A stretch of DNA of 64,000 bases, from NCBI RefSeq assembly GCF_947581735.1, contig NZ_CANPVT010000008.1, positions 248,001-312,000 of the forward strand, written 5' to 3'. The DNA comes from Candidatus Palauibacter soopunensis. Its GTDB lineage: Bacteria > Gemmatimonadota > Gemmatimonadetes > Palauibacterales > Palauibacteraceae. The notes under the pieces are model-generated. The model saw nothing but the letters and a program-made list of their open reading frames with translations, had not been told where the DNA came from and did no database searches. The position numbers were made by a program, and so were the translations under genes. Shown here piece after piece: positions 1-9,917 of the stretch; within the stretch, counting starts at the first letter, position 1, and every line of letters begins with the position of its first letter.

Positions 1-774
1 CTCGTCGCGTTCTTCGATGCCCACCTCAAGGAGGATGGATCCGGGGAGACGCCGACGGAGATCCACTACTACACGCTCGGAGCCGACCGCTGGACGCGGA
101 CGGAGACGTGGCCGCCGGAGGGCTTCGACGACGTGACGTGGTACTTGGGCGATGGCGGCAGGCTGTCGACGGATCCTCCCGTCCCGGGAGCGGGCGAGGA
201 CGCCTACACCGTCGATTTCACCGCCACGACCGGGACCCGCAACCGCTGGTACACGAACGGCGGGGGCGGCGATGTCGTGTACGGCGACCGCCGCGCGGAG
301 GACGGGAAGCTGCTGACCTACACCAGCGCCCCGCTGGCGGTCGATACCGAAGTCACCGGCCACCCCGTCGTCACGCTGCACCTGGCGTCCACCGAGACGG
401 ACGGCGCCTTCGTCGTCTACCTGGAAGACGTCGCTCCCGACGGCACCGTGCGGTACATCACCGAGGGACAGCTCCGCGGCGTCATGCGCGCGGTCACGGA
501 CGACCCGCCGCTGTACCGGAAGTACGGGCCGCACCGCAGCGAGTCGCGCGCGGACGCCCTCCCGCTCGTGCCGGGGGAGGTCGCGGAACTGAGCTTCGAC
601 CTGTGGGCGACGTCGGTGCTGTTCCGGGCGGGCCACCGGATCCGGGTCGCCCTCGCGGGCGCGGACGCGGACACCTTCCTCCGCTATCCGCGCGACGGCA
701 ACGTCCCGGAGTGGACGGTCAAGCGAAACCCGACGTACCCCTCCGGGATCGTATTGCCCTCACGAAATCGATAG
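1..774 (+). CDS. CocE/NonD-type hydrolase, C-terminal part (5' end outside window)
   Basis: Open from the first base in frame 1 to a TAG at 772-774; the N-terminal catalytic part lies upstream of the window. What is visible is about 257 residues of a beta-rich domain with the features of the X-Pro dipeptidyl-peptidase C-terminal (jelly-roll, non-catalytic) domain: 'HYYTLGADRW' near the start, 'LTYTSAPLAVDTEVTG' and 'VYLEDVAPDG' in the middle, and 'LWATSVLFRAGHRIRVALA' near the end. In this family the domain sits behind an alpha/beta hydrolase that cleaves esters, acyl-amides or X-Pro peptides, usually in secreted enzymes. The catalytic residues and any signal peptide cannot be seen, so the substrate is unknown. 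It faces the minus-strand gene that ends at 793, with only 18 bases between. Confidence 0.85.
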   Translation, partial: LVAFFDAHLKEDGSGETPTEIHYYTLGADRWTRTETWPPEGFDDVTWYLGDGGRLSTDPPVPGAGEDAYTVDFTATTGTRNRWYTNGGGGDVVYGDRRAEDGKLLTYTSAPLAVDTEVTGHPVVTLHLASTETDGAFVVYLEDVAPDGTVRYITEGQLRGVMRAVTDDPPLYRKYGPHRSESRADALPLVPGEVAELSFDLWATSVLFRAGHRIRVALAGADADTFLRYPRDGNVPEWTVKRNPTYPSGIVLPSRNR

Positions 775-792
775 CGCGACTTGACGCCCGTG

Positions 793-1560
793 TCAGGAGA
801 TGATCCTGCGCGTGGTGGTCGTCTGCATCGAAATCGCCATGCCGCCCGCGTTGATGTCCACATTGAGCACACTGTCGTGGCTATCCAGGCGGCTTCGTCC
901 CGTGTCGAAGATCGCGGTCCCGCTGACCGATCCGGTTCCGTCCATCGTCATGCCGCCGGCACTTCCGGACATCGTCACGGTTCCATCGAGCGATATTTCC
1001 GCCAGATCCCCGTCGAGGTTCGCGAGCGTGTAGGTTACGTCCGTTTCCATCGTCATCGTGCCGCCCATGCCGGCCGGTATCTCGGCCGTCACCTGTCCCG
1101 ACCAGGAGTCACCCGGGCTCACTTCGCCCTCCGGCAACTCGAAGAAACTGCTACGCAGCAGCGCACTGATCGCCACCTCCGCGTCCGCCGTGAGCGTTCC
1201 GGCGTCCGTCAACCCCGTAACTCGCGCCCGCGGGTCCATGCCGAACGTGTAACTCATGCCCGACAGGTCGGGCCCGCTCGCTCCGGGCATGGCTTCCGTC
1301 ACGGCGGACGAGTCAATCACGGCCTGGATCTCAATGACGTCACCGGTCACGCCGGCGATCGTCTCCGTCCGGTAGAGGGACTGCGTCGACATGACCGTAC
1401 CTGACATGGACGTCTCCGCCTCGATGACGTATCGCGAGACCTGTCCTGCGGCCGGCGTCATGCGAAGCAGGGTCTGCCCGTAAAGGGGGGCCGCACAGCC
1501 CACTGCTAGAGCGGCCGCCGCCGCGCTTCGAATCAAGGCTCGCATTCTCGTTGCGTTCAT
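793..1560 (-). CDS. exported protein of unknown function, paralogue of the next gene
   Basis: 255 residues, from an ATG at 1560 preceded by AGGGAGAACCG; an in-frame start 8 codons upstream is less likely. The first about 30 residues are a signal peptide (Arg-rich start, Ala-rich core). It contains both a possible lipobox (LAVGC, Cys22) and a possible signal peptidase I site after LYGQ, so the anchoring type is uncertain. The mature part is beta-rich, with few charges and many Met, Thr, Gly and Ser. It shares with its neighbour the opening 'LLRM.P..GQVSRY', a central 'GEVSPGDSW', a 'GGTM' loop and a Thr-rich end. This resembles the DUF6263-like exported proteins, though that assignment is tentative. 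The gene lies 46 bases downstream of its paralogue, probably in one transcript. Function unknown. Confidence 0.7.
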   Translation of the reverse strand: MNATRMRALIRSAAAAALAVGCAAPLYGQTLLRMTPAAGQVSRYVIEAETSMSGTVMSTQSLYRTETIAGVTGDVIEIQAVIDSSAVTEAMPGASGPDLSGMSYTFGMDPRARVTGLTDAGTLTADAEVAISALLRSSFFELPEGEVSPGDSWSGQVTAEIPAGMGGTMTMETDVTYTLANLDGDLAEISLDGTVTMSGSAGGMTMDGTGSVSGTAIFDTGRSRLDSHDSVLNVDINAGGMAISMQTTTTRRIIS

Positions 1561-1606
1561 CGGTTCTCCCTGGTTTTCCGTCACTCGCCGTTTGGCGTCC
1601 TTGGTG

Positions 1607-2440
1607 TCAGGAATCCGGCAGCAGTTCGAGCGCGGTCGTCGTATTCACCGTCATCGACGTCCCGGCCACGCTCATTTCCATGTTCTGCCGGCTCGTCTGG
1701 CTCACGTACCGGCCCTCGACGAGGTCGACGACCATCGTTCCCGACAGGGTCCCAGAGCCGTTCATCGCCATGCCCTGGACGTCCATGTCCATGTCCATCG
1801 GCCCCTCGAACGAAAGGGTGGCGAGGCCGTCAGCGAGACTCACGAACGTGTAGGTGAATTCCATGTCCAGCGACATCGTTCCGCCGGTCCCCATCGGCAT
1901 CTCGAGCGGCGCCTCGACCATCCAGGCATCCCCGGGACTTACCTCCTCTTCAGGCAGCACGGAATGGCCGGCTCCCTGCAGCATGCTCTCGACGCTCACC
2001 CCGGCATCTTCCGGGACTCCCTCGCTCTCCACGACTTGCAGGACGCTGCCGCGCGGGTCCATGTCCACGGTGAAGGACAGCCCGGAGAAGTCGGGCAGCA
2101 TGTCGTCCATCCCCGGCATCGGCCTCCCGAACGTGGTGCTGGCCGAATCGACCGCCCCGCGGACTCGAATGACCTCGCCGTCCACGCTCAGGACCGTCTG
2201 AATCTGCTGCCAGGCCATGGTCATGAGCGGGCCACCGGTCGAAGGCATCATGGGACTCTCCACGCTCGTTTCCATGGAGTAGGCGTAGCGCGATACCTGC
2301 CCCTCGGGCGGTGCCATCCGCAGCAGGAGCGGCGCTTCGAGCGGGATCGTTCGGACTGCGGGGGACGGGCCGCACGAGGTGAGGACGGCGGCGAAGCTGA
2401 GCGCCGTGGCGACCGCGGACGTGCGCCATCGTGAAGTCAT
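1607..2440 (-). CDS. putative lipoprotein of unknown function, paralogue of the preceding gene
   Basis: 277 residues from an ATG at 2440 with a strong Shine-Dalgarno (AGGAGG, about 5 bases before the start); the open frame continues upstream, but without a ribosome site. The N terminus is a lipoprotein signal with lipobox LTSC (Cys23), so the protein should be anchored in the cell envelope. The mature part repeats the plan of the 793-1560 product: 'LLLRMAPPEGQVSRY', 'VLSVDGEVIRVRGAVDS', 'EEVSPGDAW', a Met/Asp-rich strand (MDMDMDVQGMAM) and a Thr-rich C terminus. The two genes look like an in-place tandem duplication whose copies have diverged, one clearly lipidated. No catalytic motif is visible. 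It is transcribed away from radC, from the 211-base divergent region 2441-2651. Confidence 0.72.
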   Translation of the reverse strand: MTSRWRTSAVATALSFAAVLTSCGPSPAVRTIPLEAPLLLRMAPPEGQVSRYAYSMETSVESPMMPSTGGPLMTMAWQQIQTVLSVDGEVIRVRGAVDSASTTFGRPMPGMDDMLPDFSGLSFTVDMDPRGSVLQVVESEGVPEDAGVSVESMLQGAGHSVLPEEEVSPGDAWMVEAPLEMPMGTGGTMSLDMEFTYTFVSLADGLATLSFEGPMDMDMDVQGMAMNGSGTLSGTMVVDLVEGRYVSQTSRQNMEMSVAGTSMTVNTTTALELLPDS

Positions 2441-2473
2441 GTGGTCCTCCTGACGGTAAGGAGACAGGGACTC

Positions 2474-2504
2474 GGGAGTTCGCGCGTTCGAATGCGCGAT
2501 TCCC
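2474..2504. promoter_or_regulatory. hairpin in the divergent lipoprotein/radC intergenic region
   Basis: GGGAG, one unpaired T, TCGCGC, loop GTTCGAAT, GCGCGA, TTCCC: an 11-bp stem (one G-T pair) with a single bulged base. It lies 34 bases upstream of the minus-strand start at 2440 and 148 bases before radC. There is no T-run, so a classical terminator is unlikely. An operator or a 5'-leader structure of the lipoprotein transcript is possible. Only the inverted repeat is seen; the role is inferred. The rest of 2441-2651 shows no gene. Confidence 0.4.
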
Positions 2505-2651
2505 GCCCCGGCTCGGATGTTTCGTCCTCGGCCGCCAGGGTGCCCGCAACATGCGCGATCGGATCGGAGCATGCCACCGGTGCCGAGGACGATATACCTC
2601 CCGCTACCCCCGAGTTGAGACGGAATTCATGGCCGCGGGGATACATGACGC

Positions 2652-3335
2652 ATGGCTCCGAAGATCCTCGAACTCCCGGCGAGCGAACGTCCGCGGGAGC
2701 GGCTGCGCCGCTTCAGCCCCGACGCGCTCTCGACGACGGAACTGCTCGCGGTCGTGCTCGGTGCGGGTGCGACGGGGCGCTCGGCCGTGGATGTGGCCGG
2801 GCGGCTACTCGCGGACTTCGACGGTTCGCTGCGGGAGATGGGGCGGGCGGAGCCGGCCGAACTCGAGCGGACCGGGGGAGTCGGCCCCGCCCGTTCGGCC
2901 GCCGTGGCGGCGGCGCTCGCGCTTGGACGGCGGCAGGCGGCCGAGCCCGCCCGCGCCAGCGCGCGCATCCGCAGTCCGGCCGACGTGTTCGGACGCCTCG
3001 GCCCCCTGCTGAGGGATCGTCGACAGGAAGAGTTCTGGGTCATCTACCTGGATACGCAGAGCCAGGTTCTGCTCGAGCGACGACTCACGGTGGGGCTTCT
3101 GAACAGCTCGCTCGTCCACCCGCGGGAAGTATTCGCGCCGGCGATCGCCACGGCCTCGGCCTCCGTCATCCTGGCCCACAATCATCCGAGCGGCGAGCCC
3201 GAACCGTCCCCCGAAGACATCGCCGTGACCTGCCAACTCGTCGAGAGCGGCCGGCTTCTCGGCATTCCCGTCCGCGACCACATCATCCTCGGCGACCGGG
3301 CCTACGTGAGCCTTCGCGAACGCGGCATCTGCTAG
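2652..3335 (+). CDS. radC: RadC-family JAB/MPN protein
   Basis: 227 residues, the usual RadC length. The N-terminal half has the helix-hairpin-helix-like region ('ELLAVVLGAGATGRSAVDVA' through 'GGVGPARSAAVAAALALGRR'), and the C-terminal half is the JAB1/MPN metalloprotease-like domain. The metal motif is intact: HNHPSGEPEPSPED at residues 176-189, giving H176, H178 and D189. The protein ends 'HIILGDRAYVSLRERGIC', as is typical. RadC was once linked to DNA repair, but its biochemical role is unsettled. The ATG at 2652 is the first good start in frame. It is the first gene of the plus-strand housekeeping block, and 113 bases separate it from relA/spoT, so it may be transcribed alone. Confidence 0.95.
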   Translation: MAPKILELPASERPRERLRRFSPDALSTTELLAVVLGAGATGRSAVDVAGRLLADFDGSLREMGRAEPAELERTGGVGPARSAAVAAALALGRRQAAEPARASARIRSPADVFGRLGPLLRDRRQEEFWVIYLDTQSQVLLERRLTVGLLNSSLVHPREVFAPAIATASASVILAHNHPSGEPEPSPEDIAVTCQLVESGRLLGIPVRDHIILGDRAYVSLRERGIC

Positions 3336-3448
3336 CTCCCTCGCCCGGCCCGCGCCGAACTCGCGCGCTACTGCTACCTTTACAGGTTGCCCGGGCCGCT
3401 GGATCGTGGCTGTTCGGGTGGTGACGTCTCGGGGACGGAGCGCGAAGC

Positions 3449-5671
3449 GTGGAGAGCAGCCTCAAGCGGGAAGTGGGCCGGGCCGCGCCGGGAGCGGGCC
3501 CGCGCTCGCTGCTGCCGAAGGACTTCATGAAGGCGATCGAGGGGTACGAGGCCCGCCTCGACCTCGACCTGCTCGCCCTTGCGTTCCAGTACAGCCTGGA
3601 AAAACACGAGGGCCAGAAGCGTCGCTCCGGCGAGGATTACATCCGCCACTGCGTGGAGGTCGCCAAGATCCTCATCGAGATCCGGCTGGACACGGTGAGC
3701 ATCGCCGCGTCGCTCCTCCACGATGTGGTGGAGGACACGGACACGACCGTGGACGAGATCCGGACGGAGTTCGGCGAGGAGATCGCGATCATCGTGGACG
3801 GCCTCACGAAGATCTCGTTGTTCGCGTTCGGCTCCATGGCGGAACGTCAGGTCGAGACCTACCGCAAGCTCCTCCTCTCCATGGCCCGCGACGCGCGCGT
3901 GATCATGGTCAAGCTGGCGGACCGTCTCCACAACATGCGGACGCTGGAGCACATGCCGGCGGGCGCGCGGCAGCGGATCGCGCTCGAAACCCGGGAGATC
4001 TACGCGCCGCTCGCCCACCGTCTCGGAGTCGCACGCCTGAAATGGGAACTCGAAGACCTCGCCTTCAAGTTCCTCGAACCCGAGGGGTACAGGAAGCTCG
4101 TGAAGGAGGTCAACGCCACGCGGGGCGAACGCGAGGAACTGATCCGACGCATGGTGGAACCGCTCCGAACCGAACTCGACGCCGCCGGGATCGGTTGCGA
4201 GGTCACCGGGCGCCCCAAGCACCTCTGGTCCATCTACGGCAAGATGGTGAAGCGTGACAAGCCGTACGAAGAGGTCTACGACACGCTGGCGATGCGGCTC
4301 ATCGTGGATTCGGTGCGCGACTGCTACCACGCTCTCGGCATCGTGCACAACAAGTGGACGCCGCTCACGGAGCGCTTCCACGACTTCATCGCCACGCCGA
4401 AGTCGAACATGTACCAGAGCCTGCACACGACGATCTTCGGCCCCGGCGGCGCGCTGTACGAGATCCAGATCCGCACGCACGAAATGCACCGCACCGCGGA
4501 GTACGGAATCGCGGCGCACTGGCGCTACAAGGAGGGCCGGTCGGGCGATGACGTCGACGACGAACTCGCGTGGTTCCGGCAGGTACTCGAGTGGCAGCAG
4601 GAAACGCGCGAGCCGGAAGAATTCATGGAGTTCCTCCGCATCGACCTCTTCCAGGACGAGATCTTCGTCTTCACTCCGGCGGGAGACGTCAAGCAGCTGC
4701 CGAAAGGGGCCACGCCCATCGACTTCGCCTTCGCCGTGCACACCGAGGTCGGGCTGCGCTGCAAGGGCGCGAAGGTGAACGAGCGGATCGCCCCGCTCAG
4801 CCGTCCGCTCCGGAACGGGGACACCGTACACATTCTCACCTCCGATTCCCAGACGCCGAGCCGGGACTGGCTGGGCTTCGTGCGGAGCAGCAAGGCCCGC
4901 CACGAGATCCGGCAGTGGATCCGCGACGAAGAGCAGGAATCCGCGGTCCAGTTGGGGAAGGACATCGTTCAGCGGGAGTGGAGGCGCCGCCGTCGGGGGA
5001 AGGTGGACGAAGCGGCCCTCACGGCCGCATGCACGACGCTGGGATACGACGGAGCGGATTCCCTCTACGCCGCCACCGGCCGCGGCGATGTGGGGCTCAC
5101 GCGCGTGATGCGGGCCATCCTGCCGGAGGTCATCCCGGAAGTGCCGCAGAAGAGTCCCAGTCCGCTCCACAAGCTCGTGGACAAGGTCTGGGGCGGCGGT
5201 GGCCAGGGGATCCGGATCCAGGGGATGGAGAACCTCATGGTCCGGTACTCCCAGTGTTGCCAGCCGGTCCCCGGAGACCGCGTGATCGGCTATATCACCC
5301 GGGGCCGCGGCGTTTCGATCCACAGGCAGGACTGTCCGAACGTCCTGAACCTTTCGAACGCTCCCGAACGCCGGGTGGAAATCGAGTGGCAGACGCACGG
5401 GGAGCGCCGGTTCCTGATCCGCATCGTCATGGAGGGGACGGATCGCCACGGGCTGTTCGCGGACATCGCGCGCGCCGTCAGCGACACGGGCACGAACATT
5501 CAGTCGGCCGACATCAAGGGCGTCGAGGGGGGGATGCGCGGGCAGTTCGTCGTCGAAGTCGAGAACCTGACGCATCTGGAGAAAGTCATGCGCAAGGTTC
5601 AGGGCGTGAAGGGCGTGATCTCCGTCGAACGGAAGGAGTCCTTCGGGGAGAGCGGCCTCACCATCGAGTGA
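3449..5671 (+). CDS. bifunctional (p)ppGpp synthetase/hydrolase, RelA/SpoT family
   Basis: 740 residues, full length for a long RSH protein that makes and degrades the stringent alarmone (p)ppGpp in the cytoplasm. Domains in order: the HD hydrolase domain (about 45-200) with H53, the HDVVEDT motif at 91-97 and [11 protein letters not shown] near 155-165; the synthetase domain (about 245-365) with [11 protein letters not shown] at 255-265 and YEIQIRT at 337-343; a TGS domain (about 404-465); a Cys-containing region ([11 protein letters not shown], then DCPN); and a C-terminal ACT domain (about 660-735). Both catalytic centres look intact, so synthetase plus hydrolase activity is expected. The start is a GTG at 3449; the first downstream ATG (3527) would trim only the extreme N terminus. 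It is followed after 17 bases by uvrB. Confidence 0.96.
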   Translation: MESSLKREVGRAAPGAGPRSLLPKDFMKAIEGYEARLDLDLLALAFQYSLEKHEGQKRRSGEDYIRHCVEVAKILIEIRLDTVSIAASLLHDVVEDTDTTVDEIRTEFGEEIAIIVDGLTKISLFAFGSMAERQVETYRKLLLSMARDARVIMVKLADRLHNMRTLEHMPAGARQRIALETREIYAPLAHRLGVARLKWELEDLAFKFLEPEGYRKLVKEVNATRGEREELIRRMVEPLRTELDAAGIGCEVTGRPKHLWSIYGKMVKRDKPYEEVYDTLAMRLIVDSVRDCYHALGIVHNKWTPLTERFHDFIATPKSNMYQSLHTTIFGPGGALYEIQIRTHEMHRTAEYGIAAHWRYKEGRSGDDVDDELAWFRQVLEWQQETREPEEFMEFLRIDLFQDEIFVFTPAGDVKQLPKGATPIDFAFAVHTEVGLRCKGAKVNERIAPLSRPLRNGDTVHILTSDSQTPSRDWLGFVRSSKARHEIRQWIRDEEQESAVQLGKDIVQREWRRRRRGKVDEAALTAACTTLGYDGADSLYAATGRGDVGLTRVMRAILPEVIPEVPQKSPSPLHKLVDKVWGGGGQGIRIQGMENLMVRYSQCCQPVPGDRVIGYITRGRGVSIHRQDCPNVLNLSNAPERRVEIEWQTHGERRFLIRIVMEGTDRHGLFADIARAVSDTGTNIQSADIKGVEGGMRGQFVVEVENLTHLEKVMRKVQGVKGVISVERKESFGESGLTIE

Positions 5672-5688
5672 CCGGCCGATCCGAGACC

Positions 5689-7721
<2,033 letters not shown>

Positions 7722-7725
<4 letters not shown>

Positions 7726-8234
7726 GGAGCGCCGTGCTGGACGAGGCGGGGCTCGCGCGCTGGGGGCGGGAGGTCGGCGCGATCGCGGACCGCGAGGAGG
7801 TCTTTGTCGCGCTCACGGGACCGCTCGGCGCCGGCAAGACACGGTTCACGCAGGCGGCGTGTGCCGGAGCGGGCGTGGATGAAGCCGTGACGAGCCCGAC
7901 CTACACGCTCGTCCACTGGTATGCCGGCGAACGGGGTCCGGTCGGGCACGCGGACCTGTACCGTCTCCGCGATCCGTCCGAACTCCTCGCCCTCGGTTGG
8001 GAGGAACTCGAAGCCCACTCCGGAGCGGTTTTCGTCGAGTGGGCGGAGCGGGCCGGGGAGGAGCTTCCGATGGACCGCTGGGAAGTTCGTCTCGAGTTTG
8101 CGGACGCGGCGGACGCGGCCGACGGGGCTGTCGCGGGTGTGCTGCGGCGGGTGACCGCGCGCGGGCTTGGCCGCGTCCCGCCGGTTCCCGATCCGGGCCC
8201 GTACGCCGACGGGGCGGGGGCGTCCGCGTGCTGA
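7722..8234 (+). CDS. tsaE: tRNA t6A37 biosynthesis ATPase TsaE
   Basis: 170 residues. TsaE is the ATPase partner of TsaB-TsaD in making N6-threonylcarbamoyladenosine at position 37 of ANN-decoding tRNAs. The P-loop GPLGAGKT is at 33-40, followed by the family signatures SPTYTLVH and '[10 protein letters not shown]', and the Walker-B-like FVEWAER. The last about 25 residues are Pro/Gly-rich and not conserved. It starts with ATGA, overlapping the uvrB stop, and overlaps tsaB by 7 bases, so the genes are translationally coupled. The tsaE-tsaB-rimI order is common in bacteria. tsaD and tsaC were not seen in the window. Confidence 0.95.
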
Positions 8235-8911
8235 GCCTGGCGCTGGAGACGAGTACGCCACTCGGCAGCATCGCGGTGGGCCACGGCGACACCCTGATTT
8301 CCGAATGCGCGCTCGCTGTCCGCGCGACACACTCGGAGACCGTGCTCGACGAAGTGGGGCGCATGCTCGCGCGGGCCCGGATCGGCGTCGACGGTATCGA
8401 ACGCGTGATCATCGGGGCGGGTCCCGGCTCCTTCACCGGCGTGCGGATCGCGGCTTCGCTCGCGAAAGGCTGGTGTCATGCGAGGGGCGTGCCGCTCTTC
8501 GCGTATTCGAGCCTTCGCTCCGTCGCCGCCTCCGCGGGGCGTGGCCGCGTTTGCGCGCTGTTCGACGCCCGCCGGGGCGAGGTGTATGGAGCCGCCTGGG
8601 CCGACGGACCGCTGGAGGCCCCGATCCGCGGGCCGACGGCGTGCGACATCGATCGCTGGATCGAGGGGTTGGAGGATCGCGGGCCATGGTTTTTTGCCGG
8701 AGAGGGCGCGATCCGGCACCGTGCCAGGATCGAAGCTCACGGCGGAAGGGTGCTCCCCCCGTTTCTCGGCGTACCGCGCGCGGGGGCGCTCCTGTGGCTG
8801 GCCGAGAGGCTCCCGGCGGGCCGTGTCGCGGACATCGACGCGTGGGAACCGCGATATGTCCGGAGTTCCGGAGCCGAACGCCAGGTCGGGCGCGGTGGCG
8901 GATCCCGGTAG
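8228..8911 (+). CDS. tsaB: tRNA t6A37 biosynthesis protein TsaB
   Basis: 227 residues from a GTG at 8228, chosen because the family opens 'LSLALETST' directly after it. TsaB is an ASKHA-fold protein that forms the TsaB-TsaD heterodimer, the core of the threonylcarbamoyl transferase; it has no catalysis of its own. Visible signatures are 'ATHSETVLDEV' and the glycine-rich GAGPGSFTGVRI, plus 'RRGEVYGAAW' in the middle. The last residues (after about 205) are weakly conserved and overlap the rimI reading frame. It overlaps tsaE by 7 bases at its start. Confidence 0.93.
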   Translation: MLSLALETSTPLGSIAVGHGDTLISECALAVRATHSETVLDEVGRMLARARIGVDGIERVIIGAGPGSFTGVRIAASLAKGWCHARGVPLFAYSSLRSVAASAGRGRVCALFDARRGEVYGAAWADGPLEAPIRGPTACDIDRWIEGLEDRGPWFFAGEGAIRHRARIEAHGGRVLPPFLGVPRAGALLWLAERLPAGRVADIDAWEPRYVRSSGAERQVGRGGGSR

Positions 8912-9362
8912 GCAGACCCTTCGAATCCGGCCGCTCCTCGAGTCGGATCTCGGGCAGGTCACGGAGATCGAGGAGGCCTGCTTCGCGACTCCGTGGTCCG
9001 AACGGACGTTCAGGAACCTGCTGCGGCGCCCCGACGCGGTACTCCTCTCCGCCGTGTACGATGAGCGTCGCGTCGCGGGGTACGCCGCCGTGTGGTTCGT
9101 TGGGCGGGAGGCGGAACTGGGGGACCTCGCCGTGGCCCCGAACGACCGCCGGCGCGGAATCGGGGGCGAACTGGTGGACGCGGTGCTAGCGGAAGCGCGG
9201 ACCCGGGGCGTCGTCCGCATCTTCCTCGAGGTGCGGGAAGGGAACCGAAGCGCGCAGGGGCTCTACCTCAGCCGCGGATTCGAGATCGTCGGACGGCGTC
9301 GCGGATACTATGCGGGTCCGAAGGAAGACGCTCTTGTCATGCGGCGCTTGCTGGTCCGTTGA
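8895..9362 (+). CDS. rimI: RimI-type ribosomal protein/GNAT N-acetyltransferase
   Basis: 155 residues from the GTG at 8895. An ATG at 8856 would add 13 residues, and neither start has a convincing ribosome site, so the exact N terminus is uncertain. GNAT fold: 'LRIRPLLESDLGQVTEIEEA' is followed by 'CFATPWSERTFRN', which matches RimI strongly. The acetyl-CoA loop is 'VAPNDRRRGIGGELV', and 'EVREGNRSAQGLYLSRGFE' and 'RRGYYAGPKEDALVM' complete the RimI pattern. RimI acetylates the N terminus of ribosomal protein S18 in E. coli; other substrates are known. It lies within the tsaE-tsaB-rimI cluster and overlaps the end of tsaB. Confidence 0.9.
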   Translation: MADPGRQTLRIRPLLESDLGQVTEIEEACFATPWSERTFRNLLRRPDAVLLSAVYDERRVAGYAAVWFVGREAELGDLAVAPNDRRRGIGGELVDAVLAEARTRGVVRIFLEVREGNRSAQGLYLSRGFEIVGRRRGYYAGPKEDALVMRRLLVR

Positions 9363-9373
9363 TCGTTTCCTGT

Positions 9374-9379
9374 TACCTT
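9374..9379 (+). promoter_or_regulatory. possible -10 element upstream of ssb
   Basis: TACCTT lies 61 bases before the ssb ATG in the 77-base gap after rimI. A TTGATC occurs upstream, but at only 9 bases, too close for a normal -35. The same TAnnTT shape appears upstream of relA/spoT (TACCTT, 3375-3380), pal (TAGGTT) and the TPR gene (TATGTT). Weak on its own. Confidence 0.22.
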
Positions 9380-9439
9380 GATCCTCTTCATCATCACCAC
9401 CACCATTGGACCTTCGAGTCGATCAGCGGGGAGGCGGGA

Positions 9440-9880
9440 ATGGCGCGCAGTCTGAACAAGGCGACACTCATCGGAAACCTGGGCGCGGACCCGGAAGTGC
9501 GGTCGACGAACACGGGTACGCGGGTGGCGACGCTCTCCGTCGCGACCAGCCGCCGCTGGACGACTCGCGCCGGTGACCAACAGGAAAAGACGGAGTGGCA
9601 TCGAGTGGTCTGCTGGGACCGTCTTGCCGAGATCTGTGAGCAATACCTGCGCAAGGGCGACCGCGTCTACGTGGAGGGCCGGATCGAGTACCGGCAGTGG
9701 GAGGGGCAGGACGGCCAGACGCGGTATACAACGGAGATCCGAGCGCTCGAGATGATCATGCTCGGGAGCAGCGGGGGCGGCGGAGAGAACTATTCGGCGA
9801 CGGAACCGCGGCAGGAGCGTTCCGATTTCTCCGAGTTCTCCAACCGGTCCGTCGCGGGTGAGGACGATCTCCCCTTCTGA
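9440..9880 (+). CDS. ssb: single-stranded DNA-binding protein
   Basis: 146 residues from an ATG with the ribosome site GGGGAGGCGGGA. The OB-fold covers about residues 4-108, with the usual opening 'SLNKATLIGNLGADPEVR', 'KTEWHRVVCWDRLAEICEQY' and 'KGDRVYVEGRI'. A Gly/Ser-rich linker follows, then the acidic C-terminal tip EDDLPF, which recruits replication and repair proteins. SSB acts as a tetramer on single-stranded DNA. It has its own 77-base leader, which contains a (CAY)6 run, and sits between rimI and hemA rather than next to rpsF/rpsR, the arrangement found in many bacteria. Confidence 0.96.
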   Translation: MARSLNKATLIGNLGADPEVRSTNTGTRVATLSVATSRRWTTRAGDQQEKTEWHRVVCWDRLAEICEQYLRKGDRVYVEGRIEYRQWEGQDGQTRYTTEIRALEMIMLGSSGGGGENYSATEPRQERSDFSEFSNRSVAGEDDLPF

Positions 9881-9917
9881 GGCGTCCGGCGTCGCGACCG
9901 CCGGACCTCGCCACGGC

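Noticed and set aside
108-803. Separate 231-codon frame at the left edge
   Set aside because: Arg/Pro/Gly-rich shadow of the CocE-type gene, which is in another frame and has clear domain similarity.
2474-2504. tRNA T-arm because of GTTCGAAT
   Set aside because: No acceptor, D or anticodon arms can be built around it, and the stem is longer than a T-stem.
3380-5575. Long antisense open frame (731 codons) across relA/spoT
   Set aside because: It is a high-GC shadow: the translation is Arg/Val/His/Leu/Asp-rich with no domain sense, has no ribosome site, and lies wholly over a clearly recognised gene. The same holds for the antisense frames over uvrB (5890-7521) and menD (41912-43831).
4570-5688. 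N-terminal extension of uvrB by about 373 codons
   Set aside because: The extra part is an out-of-frame reading of relA/spoT, while UvrB proteins begin exactly at the ATG 5689.
9363-9439. In-frame upstream extension of ssb containing six His
   Set aside because: SSB proteins start at MARSLNKATL, and a good ribosome site stands before the ATG at 9440. The His run is therefore leader DNA.
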